A stretch of 64,000 nt of DNA from CAWDVH01 sp963805705 (lineage in GTDB: Bacteria > Actinomycetota > Actinomycetes > Streptosporangiales > Streptosporangiaceae). Below the pieces are notes generated by a model that saw only the letters and a program-made list of their open reading frames with translations, made no database searches and was not told where the DNA came from. Below are positions 18,684 through 31,131 of the stretch, piece by piece. Within the stretch, counting starts at the first letter, position 1; every line of letters begins with the position of its first letter. The stretch is from the NCBI GenBank assembly GCA_963805705.1, contig CAWDVH010000001.1, forward strand, positions 372,001-436,000, in the 5' to 3' direction. Both the position numbers and the translations under genes were made by a program.

Positions 18684-18699
18684 GGGGGCTGCCAGCCCC
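18684..18699 (-). promoter_or_regulatory. Hairpin in the 5' leader of the NlpC/P60 gene
   Basis: GGGGCT-GCC(T)-AGCCCC stem about 20 bases upstream of the GTG start, close to the GGGGAG ribosome site. It could affect translation initiation. The 200-bp leader does not show a c-di-AMP riboswitch core that I can recognise. Confidence 0.3.
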
Positions 18700-18868
18700 G
18701 GATCACGGTCTCTGCCCTTCGTGCACGATGAACGAAGCCGCGCACGCGTTCCGCACCAGTATTCCCAGGATAACGGCCCCCGCTACCTCCAGGGCAAGAC
18801 CAGGCCAGGTGCTCGCTCGCCGGAAGGCCGACAGCAACGGGCTCGGGCCGTTCGGCGTCACAGGTTAT

Positions 18869-21019
<2,151 letters not shown>

Positions 21020-21047
21020 GGCTCTATCTTGCTGCTACCGTGCGAGT

Positions 21048-21479
21048 GTGACGACACCACGGCCCGCCGCGTCCGCGCCAGGCCGCGGCACGCGGGTCCG
21101 CGGCACCCGGCAGGCCGAGGCACTGTCGGCCGTGCTGGACGGGCTGCCCGGATTCTGCAGCGCGCAGCAGATCCATGCCGAGCTGCGCAACCGGGGCGAG
21201 CACGTCGGGCTCACCACGGTCTACCGGCACCTGCAGGTGCTCAGCGAGGACGGCCGGGTAGACGCCATCCGCGACGCGAGCGGCGAGACGCTCTACCGCC
21301 GGTGCCAGAGCGACGCCCACCACCACCATCTGACTTGCCGTAACTGCGGCCGCAGCGTCGAGGTGGAAGGACGGGCGGTGGAGCGGTGGGCCGAGCAGGT
21401 GGCCACCGAGGCCGGCTTCACCGACGTCGGTCACACCTTCGAGCTCTTCGGTCTGTGCCCGGACTGCAGCGCTCCCTGA
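21048..21479 (+). CDS. zur: Fur-family zinc uptake regulator
   Basis: 143 residues from a GTG at 21048 (MTTPRPAASAP...), the start matching actinomycete Zur N-termini; an upstream in-frame ATG at 21018 would overlap the divergent gene. Winged-helix: FCSAQQIHAELRNRGEHVGLTTVYRHLQVL. Metal sites: HHHHLTCRNCG plus LCPDC, with two CxxC pairs for structural zinc. The sequence VEVEGRAVERWAEQVA is Zur-like rather than Fur-like. It probably represses zinc importers and alternative ribosomal proteins when zinc is bound. The poor ribosome site suggests a leaderless mRNA. The stop codon is the first unit of a tandem repeat. Confidence 0.85.
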   Translation: MTTPRPAASAPGRGTRVRGTRQAEALSAVLDGLPGFCSAQQIHAELRNRGEHVGLTTVYRHLQVLSEDGRVDAIRDASGETLYRRCQSDAHHHHLTCRNCGRSVEVEGRAVERWAEQVATEAGFTDVGHTFELFGLCPDCSAP

Positions 21480-21557
21480 AGACCCGTTTACGCTCCCTGA
21501 AGACCCGCGTTTAGCGCTCCCTGAAACCCGCGTTTAACGCTTCCTGGAGATCCGCGC
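21471..21557 (+). repeat. Tandem repeat (21-24 bp) reiterating the 3' end of zur
   Basis: GCTCCCTGA, the last two codons and stop of zur, recurs three more times downstream (GCTCCCTGA, GCTCCCTGA, GCTTCCTGG) in units ending with CGCGTTTA. Spacing is 21, 24 and 23 bp. This is the third example in the window of a gene end copied together with its stop. Confidence 0.85.
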
Positions 21558-22201
21558 TAGCGGCGGGCGGGCACGGCCGTCGAGGCACCGACGTGCTCGG
21601 CCAGCCAGGCCGCCAGCGGCCGGGTCGCGACGAGGAAGCCGGTGATGTGCTCCTTGGCGGCCGCCGTGGTGAGCCATGGCTCGACCGGCCACTCCCGCCA
21701 GGCCACCACGCCCTTGTAGCGGAGCAGCTCGATCCGCGGGTGGTCGGCCGGGTAGCCGCGCGGCGCGGTCTTCAGCACCTCGTGCCCGTGAATGTCGATC
21801 TTGCGTCGCCGGGCCGCGCTGATCACCGCGGTCAGCTCGCGGCCTGGCACCTCACTGGCGACCGCCTGGCGGTAGCGCTCAAGCTGGTCGGGCGCCATGG
21901 AGTACATCCCGTTGCCCGTGGCGAGCCCCCTGGCCGACAGCTGGACGTATCCGCCCCCGATCACCGCGCCGATCGCGGTCTTGTACGGCGACTTGTCCTT
22001 GCTGAACCGCAGATCCCGATAGGGGCGGAAGATCTTGCCCTCGCCGAAGTCGGGCGCCAGTTCATCGACGAGCTCGGCCATCGGGCCCAGGACGCTCGAC
22101 TCGTATGTCGCGGAGTTCGCGGTCCAGTAGGCCCTGGAGTTGTCTGCCTCCAGGCCGTCGTAGAAGTCGAGCGCCTCTTCGGGCCAACCGTTGAATGTCA
22201 T
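21557..22201 (-). CDS. DUF2461 (TIGR02453) family protein
   Basis: 214 residues, typical length. Signature segments: LDFYDGLEADNSRAYW at the N-terminus, FRPYRDLRFSKDKSPYKTAIGAVIG, and GMYSMAPDQLERYRQAV. Widespread in bacteria and fungi with no established function. Divergent from recQ; their shared 270-bp upstream region carries an 18-bp tandem repeat. Confidence 0.9.
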   Translation of the reverse strand: MTFNGWPEEALDFYDGLEADNSRAYWTANSATYESSVLGPMAELVDELAPDFGEGKIFRPYRDLRFSKDKSPYKTAIGAVIGGGYVQLSARGLATGNGMYSMAPDQLERYRQAVASEVPGRELTAVISAARRRKIDIHGHEVLKTAPRGYPADHPRIELLRYKGVVAWREWPVEPWLTTAAAKEHITGFLVATRPLAAWLAEHVGASTAVPARR

Positions 22202-22289
22202 CGTCCGCGCTCCTGCTCGCCTGCCTGGCTGCCGATCCTAGCGACGGCGTGCCGGTTCGTTATGGCTTCCGCGGCACCCGGCCGGGCTC

Positions 22290-22430
22290 CCCTGCCTGGA
22301 CTGGCTCCCACCTTGGCTGGCTCCCCCACCTGGACTGGCTCCCCCACCTCGACTGGCTCGCCCACCTGGACTGGCTCCCCCACCTCGACTGGCTCGCCTG
22401 CCTGGACTGGCTCGCCGCCATCTGGGCTGA
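22290..22430. repeat. 18-bp tandem repeat in the recQ/DUF2461 intergenic region
   Basis: About six to seven copies of an 18-bp unit, CCCACCTGGACTGGCTCC with variants (TCGACTGGCTCG). The unit is a multiple of three, so a frame stays open through it into recQ, encoding HLDWLP repeats. I treat it as noncoding because a good ribosome site and ATG for recQ follow at 22471. Confidence 0.8.
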
Positions 22431-22470
22431 CTCCCCGCGAGTGTCGGCGGGTACTGATACGAAGGACACC

Positions 22471-24837
22471 ATGGCCGGCGACGAGATCGAAGCGATCAGG
22501 GACGGCGGCGCGCCGGTAGACCTGCGAGCCGAGGCTGAGCGCTGCCTGCGGGCGCTAGCCGGCCCGGATGCGCGACTGCGCGAGGACCAGTGGACCGCGA
22601 TCCGTGCCCTGGTCGAGGACCGCAGGCGCGCCCTGGTGGTCCAGCGCACCGGCTGGGGCAAGTCCGCGGTCTACTTCACGGCCACCGCGCTGCTGCGGGC
22701 CCGCGGCGCCGGCCCGGCGGTCATCGTTTCCCCGCTGCTCGCTCTCATGCGCAACCAGATCGAGGCGGCCGGGCGGGCCGGCATCCGCGCCCGGACGGTG
22801 AATTCTGCCAATACCCATGAGTGGGAAGAGGTCTACGCCGAGGTAGCGGCCGGCGAGGTTGACGTCCTGCTGGTCAGCCCGGAACGGCTGAATAATCCCG
22901 GCTTCCGTGACCTGGTCCTGCCGAAGCTGATCGCCGCGGCGGGGATGCTGGTGGTGGACGAGGCACACTGCATTTCCGACTGGGGCCACGATTTCCGGCC
23001 TGACTACCGGCGGCTGCGGACCCTCCTGGACGAACTGCCGCCCGGCGTTCCCGTGCTGGCCACCACGGCCACCGCGAACGCCAGGGTGACCCGCGACGTC
23101 GCTGAGCAGCTCGGCGCGGGCCGCGAGCCGCAGACGCTGGTCCTGCGGGGCCCGCTGGATCGCGACAGCCTCCGGCTGGCCGTGGTCCGCCTGCCCGCCG
23201 CCCAGCAGCGCCTCGCCTGGCTGGCTGAGCACCTCGGCGAGCTGCCCGGCTCCGGCATCATTTACACCCTGACCGTGGCGGCCGCGCACGATACGGCCGC
23301 GTTCCTGCGCGAGCGCGGGCATCATGTCGCCGCCTACACGGGGAAAGACGATCATTCAGAACGCAAGTCAGCCGAGGACTCTCTCCTCGCCAACGAGCTC
23401 AAGGCCCTGGTGGCAACCAGCGCCCTCGGCATGGGGTTCGACAAGAGCGACCTCGGATTCGTGGTGCACCTGGGCGCCCCGCAGTCGCCCATCGCCTACT
23501 ACCAGCAGATCGGCCGGGCGGGACGCGGCATAGCGCGGGCCGAGGTAATCCTGATGCCGGGCCGAGAGGACGCCGACATCTGGGCCTACTTTGCCTCGCT
23601 GGCGTTCCCGCCCGAGCCGGTGGTCCGCGCGACGCTGGCCGCGCTGGAGCAGGCTGGCCGGCCGCTGTCGACCGCCGCACTGGAGACCAGAGTCGATCTG
23701 TCTCGCAGCCGGCTGGAGATGATGCTCAAGGTCCTGGACGTGGACGGCGCCGTCCGGCGGGTCACCGGCGGCTGGGCGGCCACGGGGCAGCCGTGGGTTT
23801 ACGACGCTGATCGCTACGCCAGGGTCGCGGCCGAGCGCACCCGCGAGCAGCAGGCCATGCTCGGCTACATCACCACGGGCGCGTGCCGGATGGAATACCT
23901 GCGCCGCGAGCTCGACGACCCGGCCGCGGCGCCCTGCGGCCGGTGCGACAACTGCACGGGCCGGCCCTGGCCGGACACGGTGTCACAGGCGGGCACCACC
24001 GCTGCCCGCGACCGGCTGCTGCGGCCGGGCGTGGAGATCACGCCGCGCAAGATGTGGCCGATGGGGATGAAGGAGCTCGGCGTTGACGCGGCCGGCAAGA
24101 TCCCGGCTGCGTTGTCAGCAGAGCCCGGCCGGGCCCTGGGCAGGCTGACGGACCTGGGCTGGGGTCCGCGGCTACGCGCCGTGCTGGCTCAAGGCACCAC
24201 TTCCGACGACTCAGCACCCGGTGGCTCAGCACCCACCGACTCAGCATCCGATGGCCCAGCACCCGACGGCCCAGCACCCGACGGCCCAGCACCCGACGGC
24301 CCAGCACCCGATGGCTCAGTCCCTGACCATCCAGTCCCCGACGACCTGGTTGCTGCCGTCGTCACAGTACTGGCCGCGTGGGACTGGACGCAGCGGCCGG
24401 CGGGCGTGATCACCATGCCATCCCGTTCTCATCCGCGGCTTGTCGAGAGCCTCGGAGTTCGGATCGCCGCGATCGGCCAGATGCCGTATCTCGGCTCGCT
24501 CGCCTACGCCGACGATCCAGGGCACATCACTCCTGCGCTCGCATCCCCCGTGCCCGCTGCCCCCGTGCCCGCTGCCCCCGTGCCCGCTGCCCCTGCTCTC
24601 GCCGCCCGCCTGCCCGCTGCCCGCCAGTACAACAGCGCCCAGCGGCTCCGTGCCCTCTGGCACGAGTTCACCGTCCCCGAATCCGTGCGCCTGGCGGTCG
24701 CCGAGCTCAGTGACCCGGTACTGCTGGTCGACGACCTGATCGAGACCGGCTGGACCATGACCATCGGGGCGAAGCTGCTGCGCGAGGCTGGGGCGCCAGC
24801 CGTCTTGCCGCTGGTCCTGGCCACCACCAGCGGCTGA
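22471..24837 (+). CDS. recQ: RecQ family DEAH helicase with C-terminal PRTase-like domain
   Basis: 788 residues from ATG 22471 (GAAGGA site 5 bases upstream). Motif I QRTGWGKSAVYF, motif II VVDEAHCISDWGHDFRPDYR, motif III TTATAN, motif VI QQIGRAGRG, and a zinc-binding cluster CRMEYLRRELDD...CGRCDNC. This fits 3'-5' unwinding in recombination or repair. After residue about 540 a Ser/Pro/Asp-Gly repeat linker (PDGPA units, nt 24195-24325) leads to a C-terminal domain ending LLVDDLIETGWTMT, a phosphoribosyltransferase PRPP-binding loop, seen in actinobacterial RecQ proteins and absent from E. coli RecQ. The start of a longer frame at 22195 runs through the promoter repeat and is not favoured. 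Confidence 0.9.
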   Translation: MAGDEIEAIRDGGAPVDLRAEAERCLRALAGPDARLREDQWTAIRALVEDRRRALVVQRTGWGKSAVYFTATALLRARGAGPAVIVSPLLALMRNQIEAAGRAGIRARTVNSANTHEWEEVYAEVAAGEVDVLLVSPERLNNPGFRDLVLPKLIAAAGMLVVDEAHCISDWGHDFRPDYRRLRTLLDELPPGVPVLATTATANARVTRDVAEQLGAGREPQTLVLRGPLDRDSLRLAVVRLPAAQQRLAWLAEHLGELPGSGIIYTLTVAAAHDTAAFLRERGHHVAAYTGKDDHSERKSAEDSLLANELKALVATSALGMGFDKSDLGFVVHLGAPQSPIAYYQQIGRAGRGIARAEVILMPGREDADIWAYFASLAFPPEPVVRATLAALEQAGRPLSTAALETRVDLSRSRLEMMLKVLDVDGAVRRVTGGWAATGQPWVYDADRYARVAAERTREQQAMLGYITTGACRMEYLRRELDDPAAAPCGRCDNCTGRPWPDTVSQAGTTAARDRLLRPGVEITPRKMWPMGMKELGVDAAGKIPAALSAEPGRALGRLTDLGWGPRLRAVLAQGTTSDDSAPGGSAPTDSASDGPAPDGPAPDGPAPDGPAPDGSVPDHPVPDDLVAAVVTVLAAWDWTQRPAGVITMPSRSHPRLVESLGVRIAAIGQMPYLGSLAYADDPGHITPALASPVPAAPVPAAPVPAAPALAARLPAARQYNSAQRLRALWHEFTVPESVRLAVAELSDPVLLVDDLIETGWTMTIGAKLLREAGAPAVLPLVLATTSG

Positions 24838-25009
24838 CCCCGAGCCTCGCCGCCATGAGCGGGCGAGCCGACTGTAGCCGCCATCGGGGGCACTGGCGCA
24901 TGGCGTTCGAGGACCCGGCTCAGGGGATACGAGGCTCTGGCCGGTCGGCGGGACGATGCGGTGATCAGGGGTGGGCTGCGTGTTCAGGGGGAAGGCCTCT
25001 TGGTGCCCC
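24838..25009. other. Intergenic spacer between recQ and the ArsR cassette
   Basis: The first 30 bases (to about 24866) recur at 29,660-29,701 after a degraded recQ end. No gene seen. Confidence 0.5.
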
Positions 25010-25020
25010 GGCCGGGGGGT

Positions 25021-25638
25021 TCATGCCTCGCGCGGGCCTGGTTCGGGGCGGGCGGGCCGGCGGGGCACGACGACGTTCATGACCCGGACCTGCCTGCTGC
25101 CGGCCGGGCGGGCGGGCCGGCGGTACGGCGCGATGACCGCGGCCAGCTCCCGGCCCACCCGCTGGAACTCCTCGGCGGTCAGCCACAGGTCAGCAGTGCT
25201 CAGCACGGCCGCATCACGCCACTGCGCCGGCTCGGCGGGCCCGGCCGCGGCGAACTCCACCGCCACAGCGCGAGTGGCATCGATATGCGTCGCCACCACA
25301 GCAGCCACAGCCGAGGCCCCGGCCGGCGTCGAGCCGTCCAGCTCGGCCTGGATCTGGCGCCCGGTCGCCCGCCACGGCCGCTCCCGCCGGTCCGGCCCCC
25401 GCCCCGCCGCCTCCGCCAGCCCGTACCGCTCCAGCAGCTTAAGGTGATACGCCGTCGCGCTCGGGCTCAGGCCCGCCAGCCCCGCGCACTGCGTGGCCGT
25501 CAGCTCCTCACCCGTCGCCAGCGCGTCCAGGATCGCCAGCCGGGCCGGATGCGCCAGGGCCCGGATACTGCGCGGACTCCCGAACCGGTACGCAGGAGCG
25601 CCCTGCGGCGCTCGCTGCCGATCATCACTGTCGGACAC
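25021..25638 (-). CDS. ArsR-like winged-helix regulator, copy 1
   Basis: 205 residues, GTG start. HTH region RSIRALAHPARLAILDALATGEELTATQCAGLAGLSPSATAYHLKLLERYGL is the HTH_20/ArsR type. The C-terminal half (AVAVEFAAAG, LSTADLWLTAEEFQRVGREL) matches the effector/dimer region of this family of ArsR-like drug-efflux regulators. No obvious metal-binding Cys pair in the recognition helix, so it is not an arsenic/cadmium sensor in the usual sense. Divergent from an MFS exporter whose promoter contains three TGTTCAGCA half-sites; the simplest model is repression of that exporter and itself. Confidence 0.85.
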   Translation of the reverse strand: MSDSDDRQRAPQGAPAYRFGSPRSIRALAHPARLAILDALATGEELTATQCAGLAGLSPSATAYHLKLLERYGLAEAAGRGPDRRERPWRATGRQIQAELDGSTPAGASAVAAVVATHIDATRAVAVEFAAAGPAEPAQWRDAAVLSTADLWLTAEEFQRVGRELAAVIAPYRRPARPAGSRQVRVMNVVVPRRPARPEPGPREA

Positions 25639-25654
25639 CGGCCCAGGGTACCCC

Positions 25655-25700
25655 TTGACCCGAAGATGTTCAGCAATTACTGTTCAGCAAATGCTGAACA
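25655..25700 (+). promoter_or_regulatory. Leaderless promoter with three operator half-sites for MFS gene
   Basis: TTGACC (25655-25660), 17-bp spacer, TACTGT (25678-25683); the predicted start point coincides with the ATG at 25691, so the mRNA is probably leaderless. One TGTTCAGCA half-site (25667-25675) is in the spacer, and the 20-bp palindrome TGTTCAGCA-AA-TGCTGAACA (25681-25700) overlaps the -10 element and the start codon. Binding there would block both initiation and ribosome loading. Confidence 0.7.
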
Positions 25701-26920
25701 TTAACTCTGGTCGTAGAGACTTGTTCACCGCCCTGGCCGGGCGGGTAGTGTCGACGTTCGGCGACGAGGTGGCGCTGGTCGCCCTCACCCTCCGCCTGCA
25801 GGCCGACGGCGGCCGGCCGTATGAGGTCGCCCTGCTGCTGGCCGCCGGGAGCATCCCCTTGCTGCTCCTCTCCCGCCCGGTAGGCCGCCTGGTCGACTCG
25901 CACGACTCCCGGCATCTCCTGGTTGGCGCCGGGCTGCTCGAGGTGGCGTGCACGGTTCCGCTCGTGTTCGTGCACTCGGTCGTGATCATGGTGGTGCTGG
26001 TCGCCGTCCTCGGCGCGGCCGCGTCGGTGGCCGGCAGCACCTGGTCGGCACTCGTCCCCCGCATCGTCGGCGAGGACCATGTAGCCGAAGCTGTTTCGGC
26101 CGTGCAGTCACTGAACGCCCTTGTTGCGGTGGGCGCGCCGGTAGTCGGCGGTCTGCTGGCTGTGGCGTTCGGTACTGGCCTGCCCCTCGCCGTTGACGCG
26201 GCCACCTTCGTCGTGGTGACGGTGGCGGCGGCGCTCGTCCGCACCCGGCGGACTCCGGCCGCGCTCGGGTCGGACGGCCGCCCGGCGGTGGCCCGAGGCG
26301 GCTTCGAGATCCTGCGCGCCGACCCGGTGCTCGCCCCGATCATCATCGGCCTGGTCGTACTGGTCCTGCTGGTCGGCATGGTCGATGTGGTGCTCATCTT
26401 CCTGATCCGGGCCACGCTTCACGCCGGAGGAGCCTGGTACGGGGTCGCTCAGGCCGCGTGGATCGCCGGGATCGTCGCCGGGTCGCTGGGCGCCGGACGA
26501 CTCGGAACCGAGCGCGTCCAGACCTGGGCGACGATCGCGGGTGCGGGCGTCACCTGCGCTGCCCTCGCCCCGTTCGCCGTGGTCCCGGCGGTCTGGATAC
26601 TCGTGCCGCTGTCGGTGCTCGGCGGGACCGGGAACGGATACGCAAACGTGTGCGCCTCGACCCTGCTCGTCACCCGCACGCCCGACGCCGAACGGGGCCG
26701 GGTGTCGGCCGCTGCCAACGCCGCCATCGGGGGTGCCCAGGGTGTCTCGCTGCTGGCCGGCGGAGCGGTCGCCGCCGTGCTCAGCCCTCGGGAGATCTAC
26801 GCCGTGGCCGGACTGCTCGGCGTGGCCGTCGTGATCGCCCTCGCCGTCTTCTGCGCCACCCGGGCGACCGGAACCGGCCAGCCCGTGCTCCCTCGGTCCG
26901 AAGAATCACTCAGCAGCTGA
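25691..26920 (+). CDS. MFS transporter
   Basis: 409 residues from the ATG inside the operator palindrome. Starts MLNINSGRRDLFTALAGRVVSTFGDEVALVALTLRLQ, a layout common in MFS_3-type exporters; SRPVGRLVDSHDSRHLL is the loop 2-3 signature region. Twelve hydrophobic stretches can be counted. Under control of the divergent ArsR-like regulator, so probably an inducible exporter of a small hydrophobic compound. Substrate unknown. Confidence 0.85.
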   Translation: MLNINSGRRDLFTALAGRVVSTFGDEVALVALTLRLQADGGRPYEVALLLAAGSIPLLLLSRPVGRLVDSHDSRHLLVGAGLLEVACTVPLVFVHSVVIMVVLVAVLGAAASVAGSTWSALVPRIVGEDHVAEAVSAVQSLNALVAVGAPVVGGLLAVAFGTGLPLAVDAATFVVVTVAAALVRTRRTPAALGSDGRPAVARGGFEILRADPVLAPIIIGLVVLVLLVGMVDVVLIFLIRATLHAGGAWYGVAQAAWIAGIVAGSLGAGRLGTERVQTWATIAGAGVTCAALAPFAVVPAVWILVPLSVLGGTGNGYANVCASTLLVTRTPDAERGRVSAAANAAIGGAQGVSLLAGGAVAAVLSPREIYAVAGLLGVAVVIALAVFCATRATGTGQPVLPRSEESLSS

Positions 26921-27040
26921 CCTGGGCCGCCCGCCCCGCCGTCCCGGCCTCCCCGCCGTCGCGACCGCACGCCGGGTGCCCCCAGGCCCGGGTCTCGGTC
27001 AGGCAGAAGCGTCACGGCGCGCAGGACATCGTCATCGTGA

Positions 27041-29323
<2,283 letters not shown>

Positions 29324-29630
29324 CGATCTACCTCCTCGCCGAGCTGGACAATTGCTATCCAAGCTCTTCGACTACCCTATCGACTAGTACTGACATTTCA
29401 GCCTATGATCGAATTGAAATTCGTTTCCTGCTATCAGGCAGTGGTGCGAACGAGCCGTACCTGCGGCACAGCGGGACCGGACGACCCGTTCCCGATCAAC
29501 ATGGTGCAGGGCGGGGTGCGGGGGGCGTCCCAAGCCGACCCGGCCGTCCGCTCCAGCCGACCTGTCCGGTGTCGCCTGCCAGCGGCATCACGCTGGCAAG
29601 CGACAGTCCGGCAGCGGCCTGTCCCGCAGC

Positions 29631-29701
29631 AGCCTGCCTTGCCGCTGGCCCTGGCAACCACCAGCGGTTGAACCCTGAGCCTCGCCGCCATGAGCAGGCG
29701 A
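29631..29701 (+). pseudogene. Relic of a recQ 3' end
   Basis: Bases 29631-29701 match the last codons of recQ and 30 bases beyond (24801-24866) at roughly 85-90% by eye. The relic still reads LPLALATTSG then TGA, against LPLVLATTSG in recQ, and the downstream CCTCGCCGCCATGAGC is shared too. Confidence 0.7.
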
Positions 29702-29713
29702 TCCCGAGTCAGA

Positions 29714-29850
29714 TCAGGTCGGATGGATGCCGGGACCGGTGGTGTACGTCCGGCCGGTAGCCGTAGTCCAGATGAAGGTGCCAGGAGCGGCCTGGACGAG
29801 ACTCCAGTGCAGGTGCTGCTTGGGCCGATGATGGGTCCTGCACACCCCCG
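29714..29850 (-). pseudogene. Relic of a DUF222/HNH gene 3' end
   Basis: Minus-strand translation reads CRTHHRPKQHLHWSLVQ...APGTFIWTTATGRTYTTGPG ending at a TGA at 29714, matching the C-terminus of the HNH gene ending at 27041. The upstream HNH core is missing. It abuts the recQ relic with only about a dozen bases between. Confidence 0.75.
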
Positions 29851-29964
29851 CCTGCAAGTCGTAACCACGCACCTACGGCAAAGGCTTGTCTGACTTCTTA
29901 GAGCCTAAGCAGGTCGAAAGGGAATCCCGCGTGGCCAGCGGAAAGGCCGACGCCGCAGTCCAGC

Positions 29965-30879
29965 TCACCTGCTCAGCTCCCGGCTGAGCCGCAGGTGCAC
30001 CTCGCGCAGCCGGTCGACCGCGCGTGCCCCGAACTCAGCGAGCGACGCCTCGGAACTGAACAGCAGGGCGAGCATTACCGCAGCGTCGAGCCGGTAGATC
30101 CAGAACGCGGCCGAGTCAACCGGCACCGGCTCCCTGTAACCGGCCAGCACCGCCTCGTAGTCGAGCCCGTTCTGCGGCAGCAAGGCATACTCGGCCAGCC
30201 GGCCCAGCTCCATTGCCGGGTCGCCGATCAACGCGTTCGACCAGTCCAGCAGACTGCGAATGGCGCCACCGGTACAACGCAAGTTCGACGCCCGCACGTC
30301 CAGATGCACGAGCCTGCCAGCCGGCCGCGACGCGAGCACGGCGGCCAGCCGCTCGGCGGGTGGCGCGACGGGCAGGGTCGCGACGAACGCGGCCAGTCCG
30401 GCGAACCGGTCGGCAATGCGGCGTGGCAGCAGGCGGGCGGCCGGCAGACCATAGGCCGCGACCGGCGGCATCGGTGGCGGTGGCGAGTGGTGCAGCCGTA
30501 GCAGCAACGCACCGAGCGCGACCTGATCGGCGCCGCACCCGTCGTCCATGACGAAATCCGACACGAGCACGTCGGGCTCGCCAAGGACCAGTTCCCGCGG
30601 TGTGGCGACCGGGAAGCCGAGGCGGTGCAGGTGCCGGGTAATGACATACTCCCAGCGCAGCAGGGACCTGGTGTCGACGTGCCGGTCGTTGGGGTTGGAC
30701 TGGAACCGCTCGCCGACGGGGGTACGCAGCACGACTTTCAAGCCGTCCGGCGCAGTCGCCTCGAACACCTGGAACTCCACCCCGCCACCCGCAGGCCGCA
30801 ACCGTGTGAACCGACGGTCCGCCGCGAGCGTCCGCAACGAATCGGGCACGTCAACCGACGAATCGGGCACGTCAACCAT
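29965..30879 (-). CDS. Aminoglycoside phosphotransferase (APH)-like kinase
   Basis: About 304 residues from the ATG at 30879, which follows GGAGGG by five bases; an upstream ATG at 30906 has no site. Kinase motifs: VHLDVRASNLRC (Brenner HxDxxxxN) and RSLLDWSNALIGDPAMELG (DFG-equivalent). Family members phosphorylate aminoglycosides, macrolides or small metabolites; nothing here selects among them. The N-terminus contains a short direct repeat (VDVPDSSVDVPDS). Confidence 0.8.
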   Translation of the reverse strand: MVDVPDSSVDVPDSLRTLAADRRFTRLRPAGGGVEFQVFEATAPDGLKVVLRTPVGERFQSNPNDRHVDTRSLLRWEYVITRHLHRLGFPVATPRELVLGEPDVLVSDFVMDDGCGADQVALGALLLRLHHSPPPPMPPVAAYGLPAARLLPRRIADRFAGLAAFVATLPVAPPAERLAAVLASRPAGRLVHLDVRASNLRCTGGAIRSLLDWSNALIGDPAMELGRLAEYALLPQNGLDYEAVLAGYREPVPVDSAAFWIYRLDAAVMLALLFSSEASLAEFGARAVDRLREVHLRLSRELSR

Positions 30880-30933
30880 CGTCACCCTCCGGACTGAATT
30901 CGGCATCGGTCTCCGATACCCGTTGGCCAGGCA

Positions 30934-31131
30934 TTACGTAGCTGATAGGCACCGGGGCCAGGTCGCCACGCTCAGCCGACCGAACCACCTCCCCGCCCGA
31001 GACAGCCGTGACCCCGTGTGCCGGAAATGCGAGGCAGGCTCGTCGTCCCGCAACTCGCCGTAGTTGCCCTCACCGTGCACCAGCCGAACGGGCACCGTCC
31101 ACGGCCGGGCCAAGTCCGCCAGCACCTCATA
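30934..31131 (-). pseudogene. GyrA-like fragment
   Basis: About 65 codons reading YEVLADLARPWTVPVRLVHG, then EGNYGELRDDEPASHFRHTG and SRLSRAGRW. This parallels the GyrA active-site-distal segment AQPW...LVDGQGNFGS..DDPAA..RYTEARLS. It begins overlapping the stop of the methyltransferase gene and is far too short for a topoisomerase. Either a small GyrA-like protein of the kind seen in actinomycetes or a remnant. Confidence 0.35.

Larger units (their letters stand above)
25010..25702. repeat. ArsR-promoter cassette, copy 1
   Basis: About 690 bp nearly identical to 47819-48510 (only about a dozen mismatches by eye). It comprises the whole arsR-like gene plus the divergent promoter/operator up to the end of the palindrome TGTTCAGCA-AA-TGCTGAACA. 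Similarity stops abruptly at both ends. Confidence 0.9.
29324..29963. other. Intergenic region with gene relics
   Basis: Contains the HNH gene promoter (29,330-29,430, relatively AT-rich), then from 29,631 a degraded recQ 3' end directly joined to a degraded HNH-gene 3' end (see pseudogene entries). No intact gene seen. Confidence 0.6.

Noticed and set aside
18665..18868. c-di-AMP (ydaO-type) riboswitch upstream of the NlpC/P60 gene
   Set aside because: Such genes often carry it, but I could not find the conserved core in the leader; only a short hairpin is visible. A covariance-model search would settle this.
22195..22470. N-terminal extension of recQ through the HLDWLP repeats
   Set aside because: ATG 22471 has a good ribosome site and begins the conserved part; the upstream segment is repetitive and overlaps the divergent DUF2461 start.
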